From positions 1 through 14,315 of the forward strand of contig JAKALI010000044.1 in NCBI GenBank assembly GCA_021813195.1: 14,315 nt of DNA, given 5' to 3'. Origin of the DNA: Pseudomonadota bacterium (lineage in GTDB: Bacteria; Pseudomonadota; Alphaproteobacteria; Rhizobiales; Hyphomicrobiaceae). The notes below the pieces were generated by a model. It worked only from the letters and a program-made list of their open reading frames with translations, was not told the DNA's origin and did not search any database. Shown in pieces: positions 1-7,190 of the stretch (positions are counted from its first letter, which is position 1; each line of letters starts with the position of its first letter). Position numbers and translations under genes: made by a program.

Positions 1-1861
1 TTTCGACCGTGTCGGTGCGGGTCGACAAGGCCGCAATGTCCGTTGTGTTTTGGGCGGTCTTATCTGCTACATCATCGAGCCGCTGCTGCGTCGTCGTGCG
101 CCAGCCTTCTAGCGTCGTGATGCGATGCGCATGATCGGTGAGCGTGGTCGCTTGTGCCGCCGTCGTGGACTGGAGCGCTGAGATAGCCGTTGTATGTTGG
201 GCAACCGATGTCGTGAGCGTTCCAATCGCCGCCGCGTTCGCTGCCGTCTGCCCGCTCAGTGTCGTCACTTGCCCTTCGACACTCGTCACGCGCGCATCCA
301 ATGCCGAAGCGCCGCTCTGCAAATTCGTGATGTCGGTTTGCACCGTTGACATCTCGCTCTGGAGAGCCGACACATCACTTCGGAGAACGGATACGTCCCC
401 CTGCAGTGCGGCAATCGCCATGCCCTGACCATCTACCTGGGCCTGAAGGGCACCATTGTCGCCGGCAAGGTTGCCGTTGGCGTCCACCGTAAGAACTTGC
501 AGGGGGCCAGACTGCGCGGCTCGGCTGGCATCTGTCCCTATCCCCGCGGCGGTGTACGTGTTGGCGCTGTTACCGATTACGACTTGACCGGCCCGCGTCG
601 TGGCAACATTGGCCCCCAACGCCATGGCGTTGTCGTGCTCGGCGGTCGCACCCCGGCCCACAGCCGTGGCGCTGCTACCGGAGGCGGACGAGAATTCGCC
701 TAGTGCCGAGGAATTCGTGCCCGTCGCGCGCGCGTTCTTGCCGAATGCAGCGCTGTCTGCGCCCGAGGCAACGGAGTCCGTGCCGACGGCGGTGGAACCA
801 GACGCTGTGGCTCTCGAACCGAGGGCAACGGCGCCGACCGACAGCGCCTGAGCCCCCTGACCAACTGCGAGCGCACGCGACTCATTCGCCAAGCTGTTTT
901 GGCCCAGTGCCGTCGCGCCCAATGCTGTTGCGCGCGCGCCAGCGCCGAACGCGGAGGCATTCGTGGCTGAAGCTGTCGCCGAATTGCCAGCTGCGATCGT
1001 GGACGCAGCACTCGCCGCAGCACTCTTGCCGAAGGCTGACGCACCAACACCAGAAGCGGATGCACCCTGACCATAGGCGGACGCATTTTCTTGTGTTGCG
1101 CGAGCGCTGGCACCGGCAGCGGTGGCATTGCGGGCACTGGCTCTGGCATCAACGCCTGTGGCGGTCGCAAATTCACCATTGGCTTGTGAGCTAGCGCCGA
1201 TCGCTGTTGCGCTTTGCGCCGAAGACTTGGCGGCGCGGCCGATCGCGGTCGTGTTGTCACCTAACGCTTCCGACTGACTGCCGATCGAGGTCGCATTCAC
1301 CCCTGTCGCTTGCGCGCTCGAGCCGATGGCGGTTGTGTTGAGGGAGCGGGCATCCGCCGAGTTGCCAACGGCAGTAGCGTTGTTACCGATCGCCTCGGCG
1401 GCGCTGCCAACCGCCGTGGAGTTGTTGCCGCCACCGACCGCCACGGATCCGATGACCACCGCGTTGTCACCCTCGGCGCGGGCATAGGAGCCGGCTGCCA
1501 ACGCATTGCCGCCGTATGCACGAGCAAAATAGCCGCTGGCTGAGGAGTAATCGCCCAGAGCTTCAGTCGCGAAGCCGAAGCTCGTTGCGCCGGTTCCTTT
1601 CGCCACCGCGTCTTCACCACACGCAATCGAGTAGTCACCGGCCGCGGCATTGCCGCTACCCCCACCGTACTGCTGACACACGAATTGCGCGGCAGCGGAG
1701 CTCCCAGCAACACAGACCCCGATGCCGATGGCCATGCTCGCCACTGACAATTTCAGCAAGGCCCGCGCGCTGAGCGTTGGGGCATGGGATCGTCCAGGTT
1801 CAGAGGCTTTTGTCAGATCGACCGTGGTCCGGCGGGCACAGCAGGCTGGGAGATGACGCAT
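1..1861 (-). CDS. Trimeric autotransporter adhesin (YadA/BpaA-like), N-terminal 620 residues, open at left edge
   Basis: Seen: one uninterrupted minus-strand frame. ATG at 1861 is preferred because GGAG lies 9 nt upstream; an in-frame ATG at 1876 has no ribosome binding site. Residues 1-59 are a long signal peptide (hydrophobic core LLKLSVASMAIGIGVCVAG, likely cut after SSAAA). Residues 76-437 are 26 consecutive head repeats of about 14 residues with the pattern xNATAxGxxAxAxG (Hep_Hag/YadA-head type). A neck follows (NSANTYTAAGIGTDASRAA), then a stalk from about residue 478 with hydrophobic heptad spacing. The C-terminal membrane anchor should lie beyond the edge. Family knowledge: such proteins form surface trimers that bind host or abiotic surfaces or other cells, and BAM inserts the anchor; bamE lies in this window. 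Inference: an adhesin; its ligand cannot be told. Confidence 0.93.
   Translation of the reverse strand, partial: MRHLPACCARRTTVDLTKASEPGRSHAPTLSARALLKLSVASMAIGIGVCVAGSSAAAQFVCQQYGGGSGNAAAGDYSIACGEDAVAKGTGATSFGFATEALGDYSSASGYFARAYGGNALAAGSYARAEGDNAVVIGSVAVGGGNNSTAVGSAAEAIGNNATAVGNSADARSLNTTAIGSSAQATGVNATSIGSQSEALGDNTTAIGRAAKSSAQSATAIGASSQANGEFATATGVDARASARNATAAGASARATQENASAYGQGASASGVGASAFGKSAAASAASTIAAGNSATASATNASAFGAGARATALGATALGQNSLANESRALAVGQGAQALSVGAVALGSRATASGSTAVGTDSVASGADSAAFGKNARATGTNSSALGEFSSASGSSATAVGRGATAEHDNAMALGANVATTRAGQVVIGNSANTYTAAGIGTDASRAAQSGPLQVLTVDANGNLAGDNGALQAQVDGQGMAIAALQGDVSVLRSDVSALQSEMSTVQTDITNLQSGASALDARVTSVEGQVTTLSGQTAANAAAIGTLTTSVAQHTTAISALQSTTAAQATTLTDHAHRITTLEGWRTTTQQRLDDVADKTAQNTTDIAALSTRTDTVE
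551..1636 (-). repeat. 26 tandem 14-residue head repeats (42-bp period) inside the adhesin
   Basis: Residues 76-437 divide without gaps into 26 units, each centred on an (A/S)-(hydrophobic)-G step, such as NNATAVGNSADARS and LNTTAIGSSAQATG. All are 14 residues except unit 21 (STAVGTDSVASG, bases 761-796), which has 12. DNA identity between units is low, so this is an old protein repeat and not a fresh duplication. In YadA-type heads each unit forms one turn of a left-handed parallel beta-roll. Confidence 0.9.
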
Positions 1862-1905
1862 CACACTGAACTCCATAAAATTTTGCCGGACCACGGTGTC
1901 CGATC
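1816..1905 (-). promoter_or_regulatory. Inverted repeat straddling the adhesin start codon
   Basis: The 13-mer accgtggtccggc (1821-1833) is the exact reverse complement of gccggaccacggt (1885-1897). Adding gatcg on each side extends the arms to 1816-1833 and 1885-1905 with one 3-nt bulge. The start codon (1859-1861) and its GGAG lie in the loop. The upstream arm can instead fold alone: cggac (1887-1891) with gtccg (1898-1902). A second pair, caggctgg (1842-1849) with ccagcctg (1905-1912), would cross the first. The sequence match is certain; a role in translation control or as an operator is inference. Confidence 0.5.
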
Positions 1906-1973
1906 CAGCCTGGCGCGATGCACGCAAAACGTGCCAAGCTGAATATACTTATACTGAAGGTTGTAAATTTGCA

Positions 1974-1989
1974 GTTAATGTTTGCTTAA
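1974..1989 (-). promoter_or_regulatory. CtrA-type binding site upstream of the adhesin
   Basis: On the minus strand the sequence reads TTAA-GCAAACA-TTAAC, an exact match to the TTAA-N7-TTAAC box bound by CtrA, the alphaproteobacterial cell-cycle response regulator. It lies 113-128 nt upstream of the adhesin ATG, in a locally AT-rich stretch within GC-rich DNA. A TATAAG at 1953-1948 could be the matching -10. The same DNA is just downstream of the CPBP gene stop, so the adhesin is the only plausible target. Binding itself is inferred. Confidence 0.5.
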
Positions 1990-2008
1990 GCGGTGCTTAT
2001 GCTGCCGT

Positions 2009-2824
2009 TCAAGCCGGTAGCTGCAAGACGATCACGACGAAACTGACGCCGATGTTGAAGAGCACGTGAACCACGATGGGGATCCGCAAGCTACCGGTTC
2101 GCACGAGAAGCCAACTCAAGAGCAGCCCCGACAACAACAGCTGGACGTAAGCAAGCTCGGTTCGATTGACATGGAGTACCGTCCAGCCAGCCGACGAAAT
2201 GAGCGCAGCCCCGACCACCCCCAGCCGCGATCGGGCGAGACCCGAGAACAGAAAGCCGCGGAACAGAACCTCCTCGGCCACGGGCGCGAGCAGGCACAGG
2301 ATAGGTGGCATGAGCCAACTGCGTTCGCGCTCCATCAAGGTACGGTAGGGCCTCACATCCTCAGCCACGAGCTCGGGCATGACGGACAGCAGCACACCGA
2401 ACCATACCGCCGTCGCCGCCATTGCGATGACGAGCGCCGCGCCATAGGCGCGCCAGCCGCCAGCAGGGGGATGCAGCGCGAGCACCGCTGGGGCGGGGCC
2501 GCCGAAGAGAGACGCCGCCGCGATCGTGAGACCACAGAGCGCGAGATTGAGCCCGACGACATACAGCGCTTCATGCGTCATCAGCCGCGCTTCGATCAAG
2601 CCTGGCGAGAACGCCCCCGGCGCTCCAAGACCGACAGCAAAAGCATAACTGCGCGCCAACACGTAGCCTGCCAAAGGCGCCGCCGCGATGATCACAGCCG
2701 TCGCGAGAATGGCAGCGATCGGCCCCCACGCCGTCTGCGGCCGGTAAGCCTGTTCAGGACCGAGAGAACGGATCAGCCATCTGAGCGGTTGTGATGACAC
2801 GCCGTCCTGCTCCGCCGATGGCAA
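2009..2824 (-). CDS. CPBP-family intramembrane metalloprotease (Rce1/abortive-infection-like)
   Basis: Seen: about 271 residues and strongly hydrophobic, with multiple predicted membrane helices. The family motifs are all present: EExxxR as EEVLFR (residues 184-189), a conserved His at 218 (VLHVNR) and HxxxN as HVLFN (253-257). These residues form the metal-dependent active site in the membrane in Rce1-type proteases. Family members process or regulate membrane proteins and peptides; the substrate here is unknown. The frame opens with TTG at 2824, just 6 nt after the DUF3592 stop and with only a weak CGGAA before it. GTG at codon 9, preceded by AGGA, is an alternative. The spacing says the two genes are co-transcribed. 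Confidence 0.88.
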   Translation of the reverse strand: MPSAEQDGVSSQPLRWLIRSLGPEQAYRPQTAWGPIAAILATAVIIAAAPLAGYVLARSYAFAVGLGAPGAFSPGLIEARLMTHEALYVVGLNLALCGLTIAAASLFGGPAPAVLALHPPAGGWRAYGAALVIAMAATAVWFGVLLSVMPELVAEDVRPYRTLMERERSWLMPPILCLLAPVAEEVLFRGFLFSGLARSRLGVVGAALISSAGWTVLHVNRTELAYVQLLLSGLLLSWLLVRTGSLRIPIVVHVLFNIGVSFVVIVLQLPA

Positions 2825-2830
2825 ATTCCG

Positions 2831-3352
2831 TCACGCCCGCCGCGCGATGCGGCCCAAAAGAAATCCCACGGCAAGGAGCGCTAGTCCGATTGACGCCATG
2901 GTCAGAGCCGTCGTGCTCGGACCGGGCATGAGGTACGAACGGCGCGGATCGCGGGGATCGTAGGCCACCTCGACGCGGCTGCCAGGGGGGTGTTCTGCGC
3001 TGAAGGCGCGAACCTTGCCCGCGCCTTGAATGCCGAAATCCCAGGGCTCCAAGCCGCGCCCCTCGAAGGCGACGCCATCCACGCCATAGCGATATGTGAT
3101 TGCGAGTGTCGCCAGAATATCCGAGATCTCTCGCCCGCCCCGATGCTTGTCCGTCATCGGGACGGTGCGGGTCTTCTCTTCGAGTTGCAGATCACCGATG
3201 ACGATCTCGCCCTCCGTGCGCGGCCAGTCGAGGGTCTGCCAACCACGCCAGCATGCGTAACCGCCAACGCCGGCTAGAATGAGTCCCGCCGACATGAGGA
3301 TTGATGAAAACAAACCGGCCGTGCGGCGATACCGATGGGCTTGGCGTGACAT
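2831..3352 (-). CDS. DUF3592-family membrane protein
   Basis: Seen: 173 residues. A membrane helix spans about residues 13-34 and a second about 148-168, with a basic tail (GRIARRA). The soluble region between carries the DUF3592 signature: TEGEIVIGDLQ, then ITYRYGVDGVAFEG, then a basic-proline turn near YDPRDPRRSYL. The family has no settled biochemical role; members are small membrane proteins with a beta-rich loop between two helices. ATG at 3352 is used; GGAG lies a long 13 nt upstream. It is first in a two-gene unit with the CPBP protease 6 nt downstream, so the two may act on the same membrane process. That link is inference. Confidence 0.8.
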   Translation of the reverse strand: MSRQAHRYRRTAGLFSSILMSAGLILAGVGGYACWRGWQTLDWPRTEGEIVIGDLQLEEKTRTVPMTDKHRGGREISDILATLAITYRYGVDGVAFEGRGLEPWDFGIQGAGKVRAFSAEHPPGSRVEVAYDPRDPRRSYLMPGPSTTALTMASIGLALLAVGFLLGRIARRA

Positions 3353-3527
3353 AATCTGAGTGTTTCTCCAGGCTCAGGACGCGTTTGAAGGCAATCCATC
3401 GTAGCCGAAGTTAGTCCGCCGCCACGGGATTGCAAATGTCAGCGTCCGAGGAAGCTTGCGGCCTATGATGCTGGCAATCCTGATCACCGGCTCCCACGTA
3501 TTGGATACGAGCAAGCCGAGGGGTCTC

Positions 3528-4892
3528 ATGAACGACGAAGATAACCGCTTCTCAGCGCGCGCGGCACGCTATGTGAAGGTCGGCACGAATGTCGGTTCGG
3601 TTGCGGCCAAGGTCGCGGGCCAGCGCCTCTTCGGCCTTGAGGGGGACCAATCGCGGCAGGCTGCGGAGCTCGCCGCAGCGCTTGGCGGGCTCAAGGGGCC
3701 GTTGATGAAGGTGGCTCAGCTTCTTTCCACCATCCCCGAGGCTTTGCCACCCGAGTACGCGCGTGAATTATCACAGCTGCAAAGTCAGGCGCCGCCCATG
3801 GGGCCGGGCTTCGTGCGCCGGCGTATGCAGGCTGAATTGGGCCCCGATTGGCGCGCCCATTTTCTTTCATTTGACGAGAGCGCGGCAGCTTCCGCCTCTT
3901 TGGGGCAGGTGCACCGGGCAACTGCGCTCGATGGCACGCCGCTGGCCGCCAAGCTGCAATACCCCGAAATGCAATCGGCCGTCGAAGCCGACCTCAATCA
4001 ACTCAAGATCGTCTTTGCGCTGCACGCCCGCATGGACCCCGGCATCGAGACCTCGCAGATCCTCACCGAGATTGCCGCCCGATTGCGCGAGGAGCTCGAC
4101 TACGATTTGGAAGCCCGCCACACACGGCTTTATGCGCACATCTTCTCCGGCTGCGACATGATCCGCGTGCCGGAGGTTCACGACACCCTCTCCACGCGCC
4201 GACTACTCACGATGACGTGGCTCGACGGCACGCGCCTGCTCGAACACAAGCATGACCCGATCGAGGTGCGCAACGTGATTGCACGCGCGATGTTCCGCGC
4301 TTGGTGGTATCCCTTCTCGCACTTCGGCGTCATTCACGGCGACCCGCACTTGGGCAACTATACCGTCCGCAGCGACTCCGGCACGCCGGTCGGCATCAAT
4401 CTTCTCGATTACGGTTGCATCCGGACCTTCCCGGTATCGTTCGTGGGCGGCGTGATCGACCTCTACAAGGGACTGCTCGAGAATGATGAGGAGCGCATCG
4501 CCCACGCTTATGACACCTGGGGCTTCAAGGGCCTGACCAAGGATCTCATGGAAGCGCTCAACATTTGGGCGCGCTTCATATACGGCCCACTTCTTGATGA
4601 TCGCGTGCGCACCATCGCCGAAGACGTCAAGCCCGGCGAATACGGGCGCAAAGAGGCCTTCAGCGTCCACCGGATTTTGAAAGAGAAAGGACCAGTGACC
4701 ATCCCACGTGAGTTCGTCTTCATGGATCGTGCGGCGATCGGGCTTGGTGGTGTCTTCCTCCACTTGGAAGCTCGAGAGAATTGGTATCGGCTCTTCAACG
4801 ACACAATCGCCGGTTTTACACTCGACAGCGTACGAGACCGCCAGCGCGCGGCCTTCACGGCAACCGGCGTGCCCCGGCCGTCTGGTTGTTGA
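3528..4892 (+). CDS. ABC1/UbiB (ADCK/COQ8-like) atypical kinase family protein
   Basis: Seen: 454 residues from ATG 3528, preceded by GAGGGG at 4-nt spacing and opening with MNDEDNRFSARAARY. A longer frame opening at TTG 3456 has no well-spaced binding site. The family motifs are in order: KxGQ-type motif as KVAQ (61-64), the alanine-rich nucleotide loop AAASASLGQVH (119-129), a lysine in AAKLQYP (142), the catalytic loop HGDPHLGN (270-277) and a DFG-equivalent DYG (294-296). Known: UbiB/COQ8 proteins support ubiquinone synthesis through an ATPase-like activity. This subfamily is distinct from true UbiB (no C-terminal membrane helices), so ubiquinone involvement is unproven. No ubi gene is nearby. 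The glycine of KxGQ is alanine here. Confidence 0.9.
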   Translation: MNDEDNRFSARAARYVKVGTNVGSVAAKVAGQRLFGLEGDQSRQAAELAAALGGLKGPLMKVAQLLSTIPEALPPEYARELSQLQSQAPPMGPGFVRRRMQAELGPDWRAHFLSFDESAAASASLGQVHRATALDGTPLAAKLQYPEMQSAVEADLNQLKIVFALHARMDPGIETSQILTEIAARLREELDYDLEARHTRLYAHIFSGCDMIRVPEVHDTLSTRRLLTMTWLDGTRLLEHKHDPIEVRNVIARAMFRAWWYPFSHFGVIHGDPHLGNYTVRSDSGTPVGINLLDYGCIRTFPVSFVGGVIDLYKGLLENDEERIAHAYDTWGFKGLTKDLMEALNIWARFIYGPLLDDRVRTIAEDVKPGEYGRKEAFSVHRILKEKGPVTIPREFVFMDRAAIGLGGVFLHLEARENWYRLFNDTIAGFTLDSVRDRQRAAFTATGVPRPSGC

Positions 4893-4927
4893 AAAAATCA
4901 CCCGTCCGCAGGATGCGGACGGGTGAT
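4892..4927 (-). terminator. Intrinsic terminator of katA
   Basis: A perfect 14-bp stem (atcacccgtccgca, 4897-4910, with tgcggacgggtgat, 4914-4927) has a 3-nt loop. Read on the minus strand it is followed by a U-run from the A-tract at 4892-4896, which makes a classical terminator for the catalase gene ending at 4961. The A-tract begins at the last base of the ABC1-kinase stop codon, so both convergent genes end at this structure. On the plus strand there is no T-run after the stem, so it would be weaker in that direction. Confidence 0.9.
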
Positions 4928-4960
4928 CCATCGTGACGGCGCTAAAACGCAGCGCCAAAT

Positions 4961-6439
4961 TTACTCTGCAGCCTGTTGGGCATTCACAGATGGCACGGTG
5001 ACGCCCATGCGCTTGGCAACACCCGCGCCGTAAGCCGGATCGCACTTGGCAAACAGCGCCACCTGACGCTCGACAATGAAGGTTGGAACGCCTTGCATGG
5101 CGGCCGCAATGTTGTCCATCAGGCGGCCTTGCTCTTCAGCTGTCATCAAACGGAAGAGATTGCCCGGTTGCGTGAAGTCGTCGTTGCCATCACGATGATT
5201 CCAGCGATCGGCGTCGCCCGAAATCTTGAGAGGCGGCTCGCGGTACTGCGGTGCCTCCTTGGGACCACCGAAGGAGTTCGGCTCGTAGTAGGCGTCCGGA
5301 TTGCCTGTGTCATTGCGGAAAAATCGCATTGCGCCGTCCTTGTGATAGTGATGAACGGCGGATTTCGGCGCATTGACAGGCAACGCCTCATAGTGCGTGC
5401 CCAGCCGATGGCGGTGTGCATCGGCGTAGGAGAAAATGCGGGCCTGCAACATTTTGTCGGGCGAAAAACCGATGCCTGGCACGATGTTGGATGGCGAGAA
5501 CGCGGCCTGCTCGATCTCGGCAAAGTAATTGTCGGGATTGCGATTGAGCTCCATGATCCCGACTTCGATGAGCGGATAGTCGGCGTGCGGCCACACCTTC
5601 GTCAGATCAAACGGATTGAAGGGCGCCTTGTCCGCATCCGTTTCGGGCATGACCTGGATCATCATGCGCCACTTCGGGAATTCACCCCGATCGATGGTTC
5701 CAAACAGCTCGCGCTGATAGCTCTCGCGGCATTTGCCGATGACCTGCTCGGCCTCGGCGTTGGTGTAGTGCTTGTGGCCCTGCAGGGTTTTGAAGTGGAA
5801 TTTCACCCAGAACCGCTCGCCCCTAGCATTGATAAGCGAAAAGGTGTGACTGCCGTAGCCGTTCATGTACATCGGCGCCACAGGCAGTCCGCGATCCGAC
5901 ATCAGAATCGTCACCTGATGCAGGCTCTCGGGCGACAGCGACCAGAAATCCCACATTGCGGTCGGTGAGCGCAGGTTGGTTTTGGGGTGACGCTTTTGCG
6001 TGCGAATGAAATCCGGAAACTTCAACGGATCGCGCACGAAGAACACCGGCGTGTTGTTCCCAACCAGGTCCCAATTGCCTTCTTCGGTATAGAACTTGAG
6101 CGCAAAACCGCGCACGTCGCGTTCCGCATCCGCCGCGCCTTGCTCGCCTGCGACCGTCGAGAAACGCGCCAGCATGTCTGTCTTCTTGCCAACCTTCTCG
6201 AAAATCTTGGCACATGAGTACTGCGTAATGTCGTTGGTGATGGTGAGCGTGCCAAACGCGCCCCAACCCTTGGCATGGACAACGCGCTCTGGAATGCGCT
6301 CGCGATTCTGATGGGCGAGCTTCTCGAGCAGATGCACATCTTGCAGCAGCAGCGGGCCGCGCGGCCCTGCTGAGAGAGAATTTTGATTGTCGGCGACGGG
6401 GGCGCCGGCGGAGGTGGTAAGAACAGGACGATCGGTCAT
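4961..6439 (-). CDS. katA: Haem catalase (monofunctional, small-subunit type)
   Basis: Decomposes hydrogen peroxide to water and oxygen. Seen: 492 residues, the usual size for small-subunit catalases. It has the distal histidine in [18 protein letters not shown] (H55), the distal asparagine in [13 protein letters not shown] (about 126-138) and the haem-ligand tyrosine in [14 protein letters not shown] (R334, Y338). ATG 6439 is chosen because AAGGAG precedes it at ideal spacing; an in-frame start 54 nt upstream has none. No C-terminal flavodoxin-like extension is present, which excludes the large-subunit HPII type. It is a single gene with its own upstream region and a strong terminator. Control by a peroxide sensor is likely from the family but not shown. 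Confidence 0.97.
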   Translation of the reverse strand: MTDRPVLTTSAGAPVADNQNSLSAGPRGPLLLQDVHLLEKLAHQNRERIPERVVHAKGWGAFGTLTITNDITQYSCAKIFEKVGKKTDMLARFSTVAGEQGAADAERDVRGFALKFYTEEGNWDLVGNNTPVFFVRDPLKFPDFIRTQKRHPKTNLRSPTAMWDFWSLSPESLHQVTILMSDRGLPVAPMYMNGYGSHTFSLINARGERFWVKFHFKTLQGHKHYTNAEAEQVIGKCRESYQRELFGTIDRGEFPKWRMMIQVMPETDADKAPFNPFDLTKVWPHADYPLIEVGIMELNRNPDNYFAEIEQAAFSPSNIVPGIGFSPDKMLQARIFSYADAHRHRLGTHYEALPVNAPKSAVHHYHKDGAMRFFRNDTGNPDAYYEPNSFGGPKEAPQYREPPLKISGDADRWNHRDGNDDFTQPGNLFRLMTAEEQGRLMDNIAAAMQGVPTFIVERQVALFAKCDPAYGAGVAKRMGVTVPSVNAQQAAE

Positions 6440-6512
6440 GCGTGCTCCTTTTCGCTTGGCTGGCTCGTAGCGGACGAGGCGTCGGAATTCCAATAAGAAA
6501 ATCCATGCTATG

Positions 6513-6557
6513 CGATAAGCGCTGGGCGCGCGCCTTGTTCAATCTGACACACGTCAG
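6513..6557 (-). promoter_or_regulatory. Candidate katA promoter with adjacent palindrome
   Basis: On the minus strand TTGAAC (6542-6537) and TTATCG (6518-6513) are separated by 18 nt and could be -35 and -10 elements. Two nt upstream of the -35 is the palindrome CTGAC-GTGT-GTCAG (6557-6544), well placed for a regulator. It does not match the OxyR four-ATAG pattern closely, and I do not assign it to a known protein. Confidence 0.3.
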
Positions 6558-6590
6558 TACTTCGCGCTGCGCAGCCGGCAGGTCCCGTCC

Positions 6591-7190
6591 TCACGGTGTG
6601 ACGGCACGCTCACGCTGAGCGTTGCGCTTACGCCGGGCATGAGCCCGATAGGCGTTGACAGCCTGCAGCGTGCCCGCACGGATCGAAGGCCAGCGATTGA
6701 TGAACTGCTTCACAGGCCATGACAGCACGCGGCTCACGCCCTCCACATTGTCGAGACCCAAAGACGCGTCAATGGCCTCGCCTTTGGCGATTGTGACGCG
6801 GGGGGCGAACGTGGCCGTTATGTCGAGGGTGCGTTTGGGCATCGTGACACGACAGACCAGCGGTTGTTGCGGACTTTGAAAGACGTAGTCGTCCTCCCAG
6901 ATGGCGCGCTCAACAAGCGAGCGCGAAATGCGAATGCTGAGCGTGCAGGCAACGTCGGTAACGTAACCGCGCGAGCCCGCTTCCAACTCCGCCCGCTCCT
7001 CGGCACTTAGCCGCAACGGGGCCTCGCATGTGATCTCGTCTCCCGAACCCTGTTCTAACAGTTCGAAGCAATCCGCCTGCGCGTGAGCGGGCGGTTGGGC
7101 GCTGGCGGGCGCCGCAATGGCAACGATGGTCAGGCCGAGAAGCGCGAGCGCGACGCGGGCGAGCGAGATCGCTGAAAGCGAAGCCGTCAC
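6591..7190 (-). CDS. Exported four-cysteine protein, short paralogue (unknown function)
   Basis: Not recognised. Seen: 199 residues starting with GTG at 7190, which overlaps the upstream gene's TGA by 4 nt (GTGA), a sign of translational coupling. Residues 1-31 form a signal peptide (LALLGLTIVAIAAPASA, cut before QPP), so the mature protein should be periplasmic or secreted. Cysteines at 41, 55, 82 and 113 match those of the upstream gene in spacing. The shared core includes P-x4-CRV and ITATFAPRV-x6-A-x5-LGLDNVEG, matched upstream by P-x3-NCQV and VTATLAPRL-x6-A-x4-IGLKEING. It ends with a basic tail (HARRKRNAQRER). Two disulphide bonds are likely if it is exported. No catalytic motif is visible. 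Confidence 0.8.
   Translation of the reverse strand: MTASLSAISLARVALALLGLTIVAIAAPASAQPPAHAQADCFELLEQGSGDEITCEAPLRLSAEERAELEAGSRGYVTDVACTLSIRISRSLVERAIWEDDYVFQSPQQPLVCRVTMPKRTLDITATFAPRVTIAKGEAIDASLGLDNVEGVSRVLSWPVKQFINRWPSIRAGTLQAVNAYRAHARRKRNAQRERAVTP

Noticed and set aside
700..1260. Arg/Pro-rich minus-strand open frame, and several plus-strand frames within 138-1773
   Set aside because: They lie over the adhesin, whose frame reads through as continuous head repeats with signal peptide and neck; the others are compositional shadows.
2066..2794. Plus-strand 242-codon open frame
   Set aside because: It is antisense to the CPBP protease, very rich in Arg/Gln/Glu as expected from the complement of a membrane protein, and has no motif.
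2009..2824. Abortive-infection (Abi) defence gene, as CPBP proteins are sometimes labelled
   Set aside because: The CPBP domain alone does not imply phage defence, and no defence, toxin or mobile gene is nearby.
3456..3527. Upstream TTG start for the ABC1 kinase
   Set aside because: The internal ATG at 3528 has GAGGGG at good spacing and begins the conserved N-terminus; the upstream codons look like leader DNA.
5823..6542. Minus-strand 239-codon frame overlapping katA
   Set aside because: It is a shifted frame of the catalase gene with Arg/Ala-rich composition and no family features; there is no sign of a frameshift in katA, which reads through completely.
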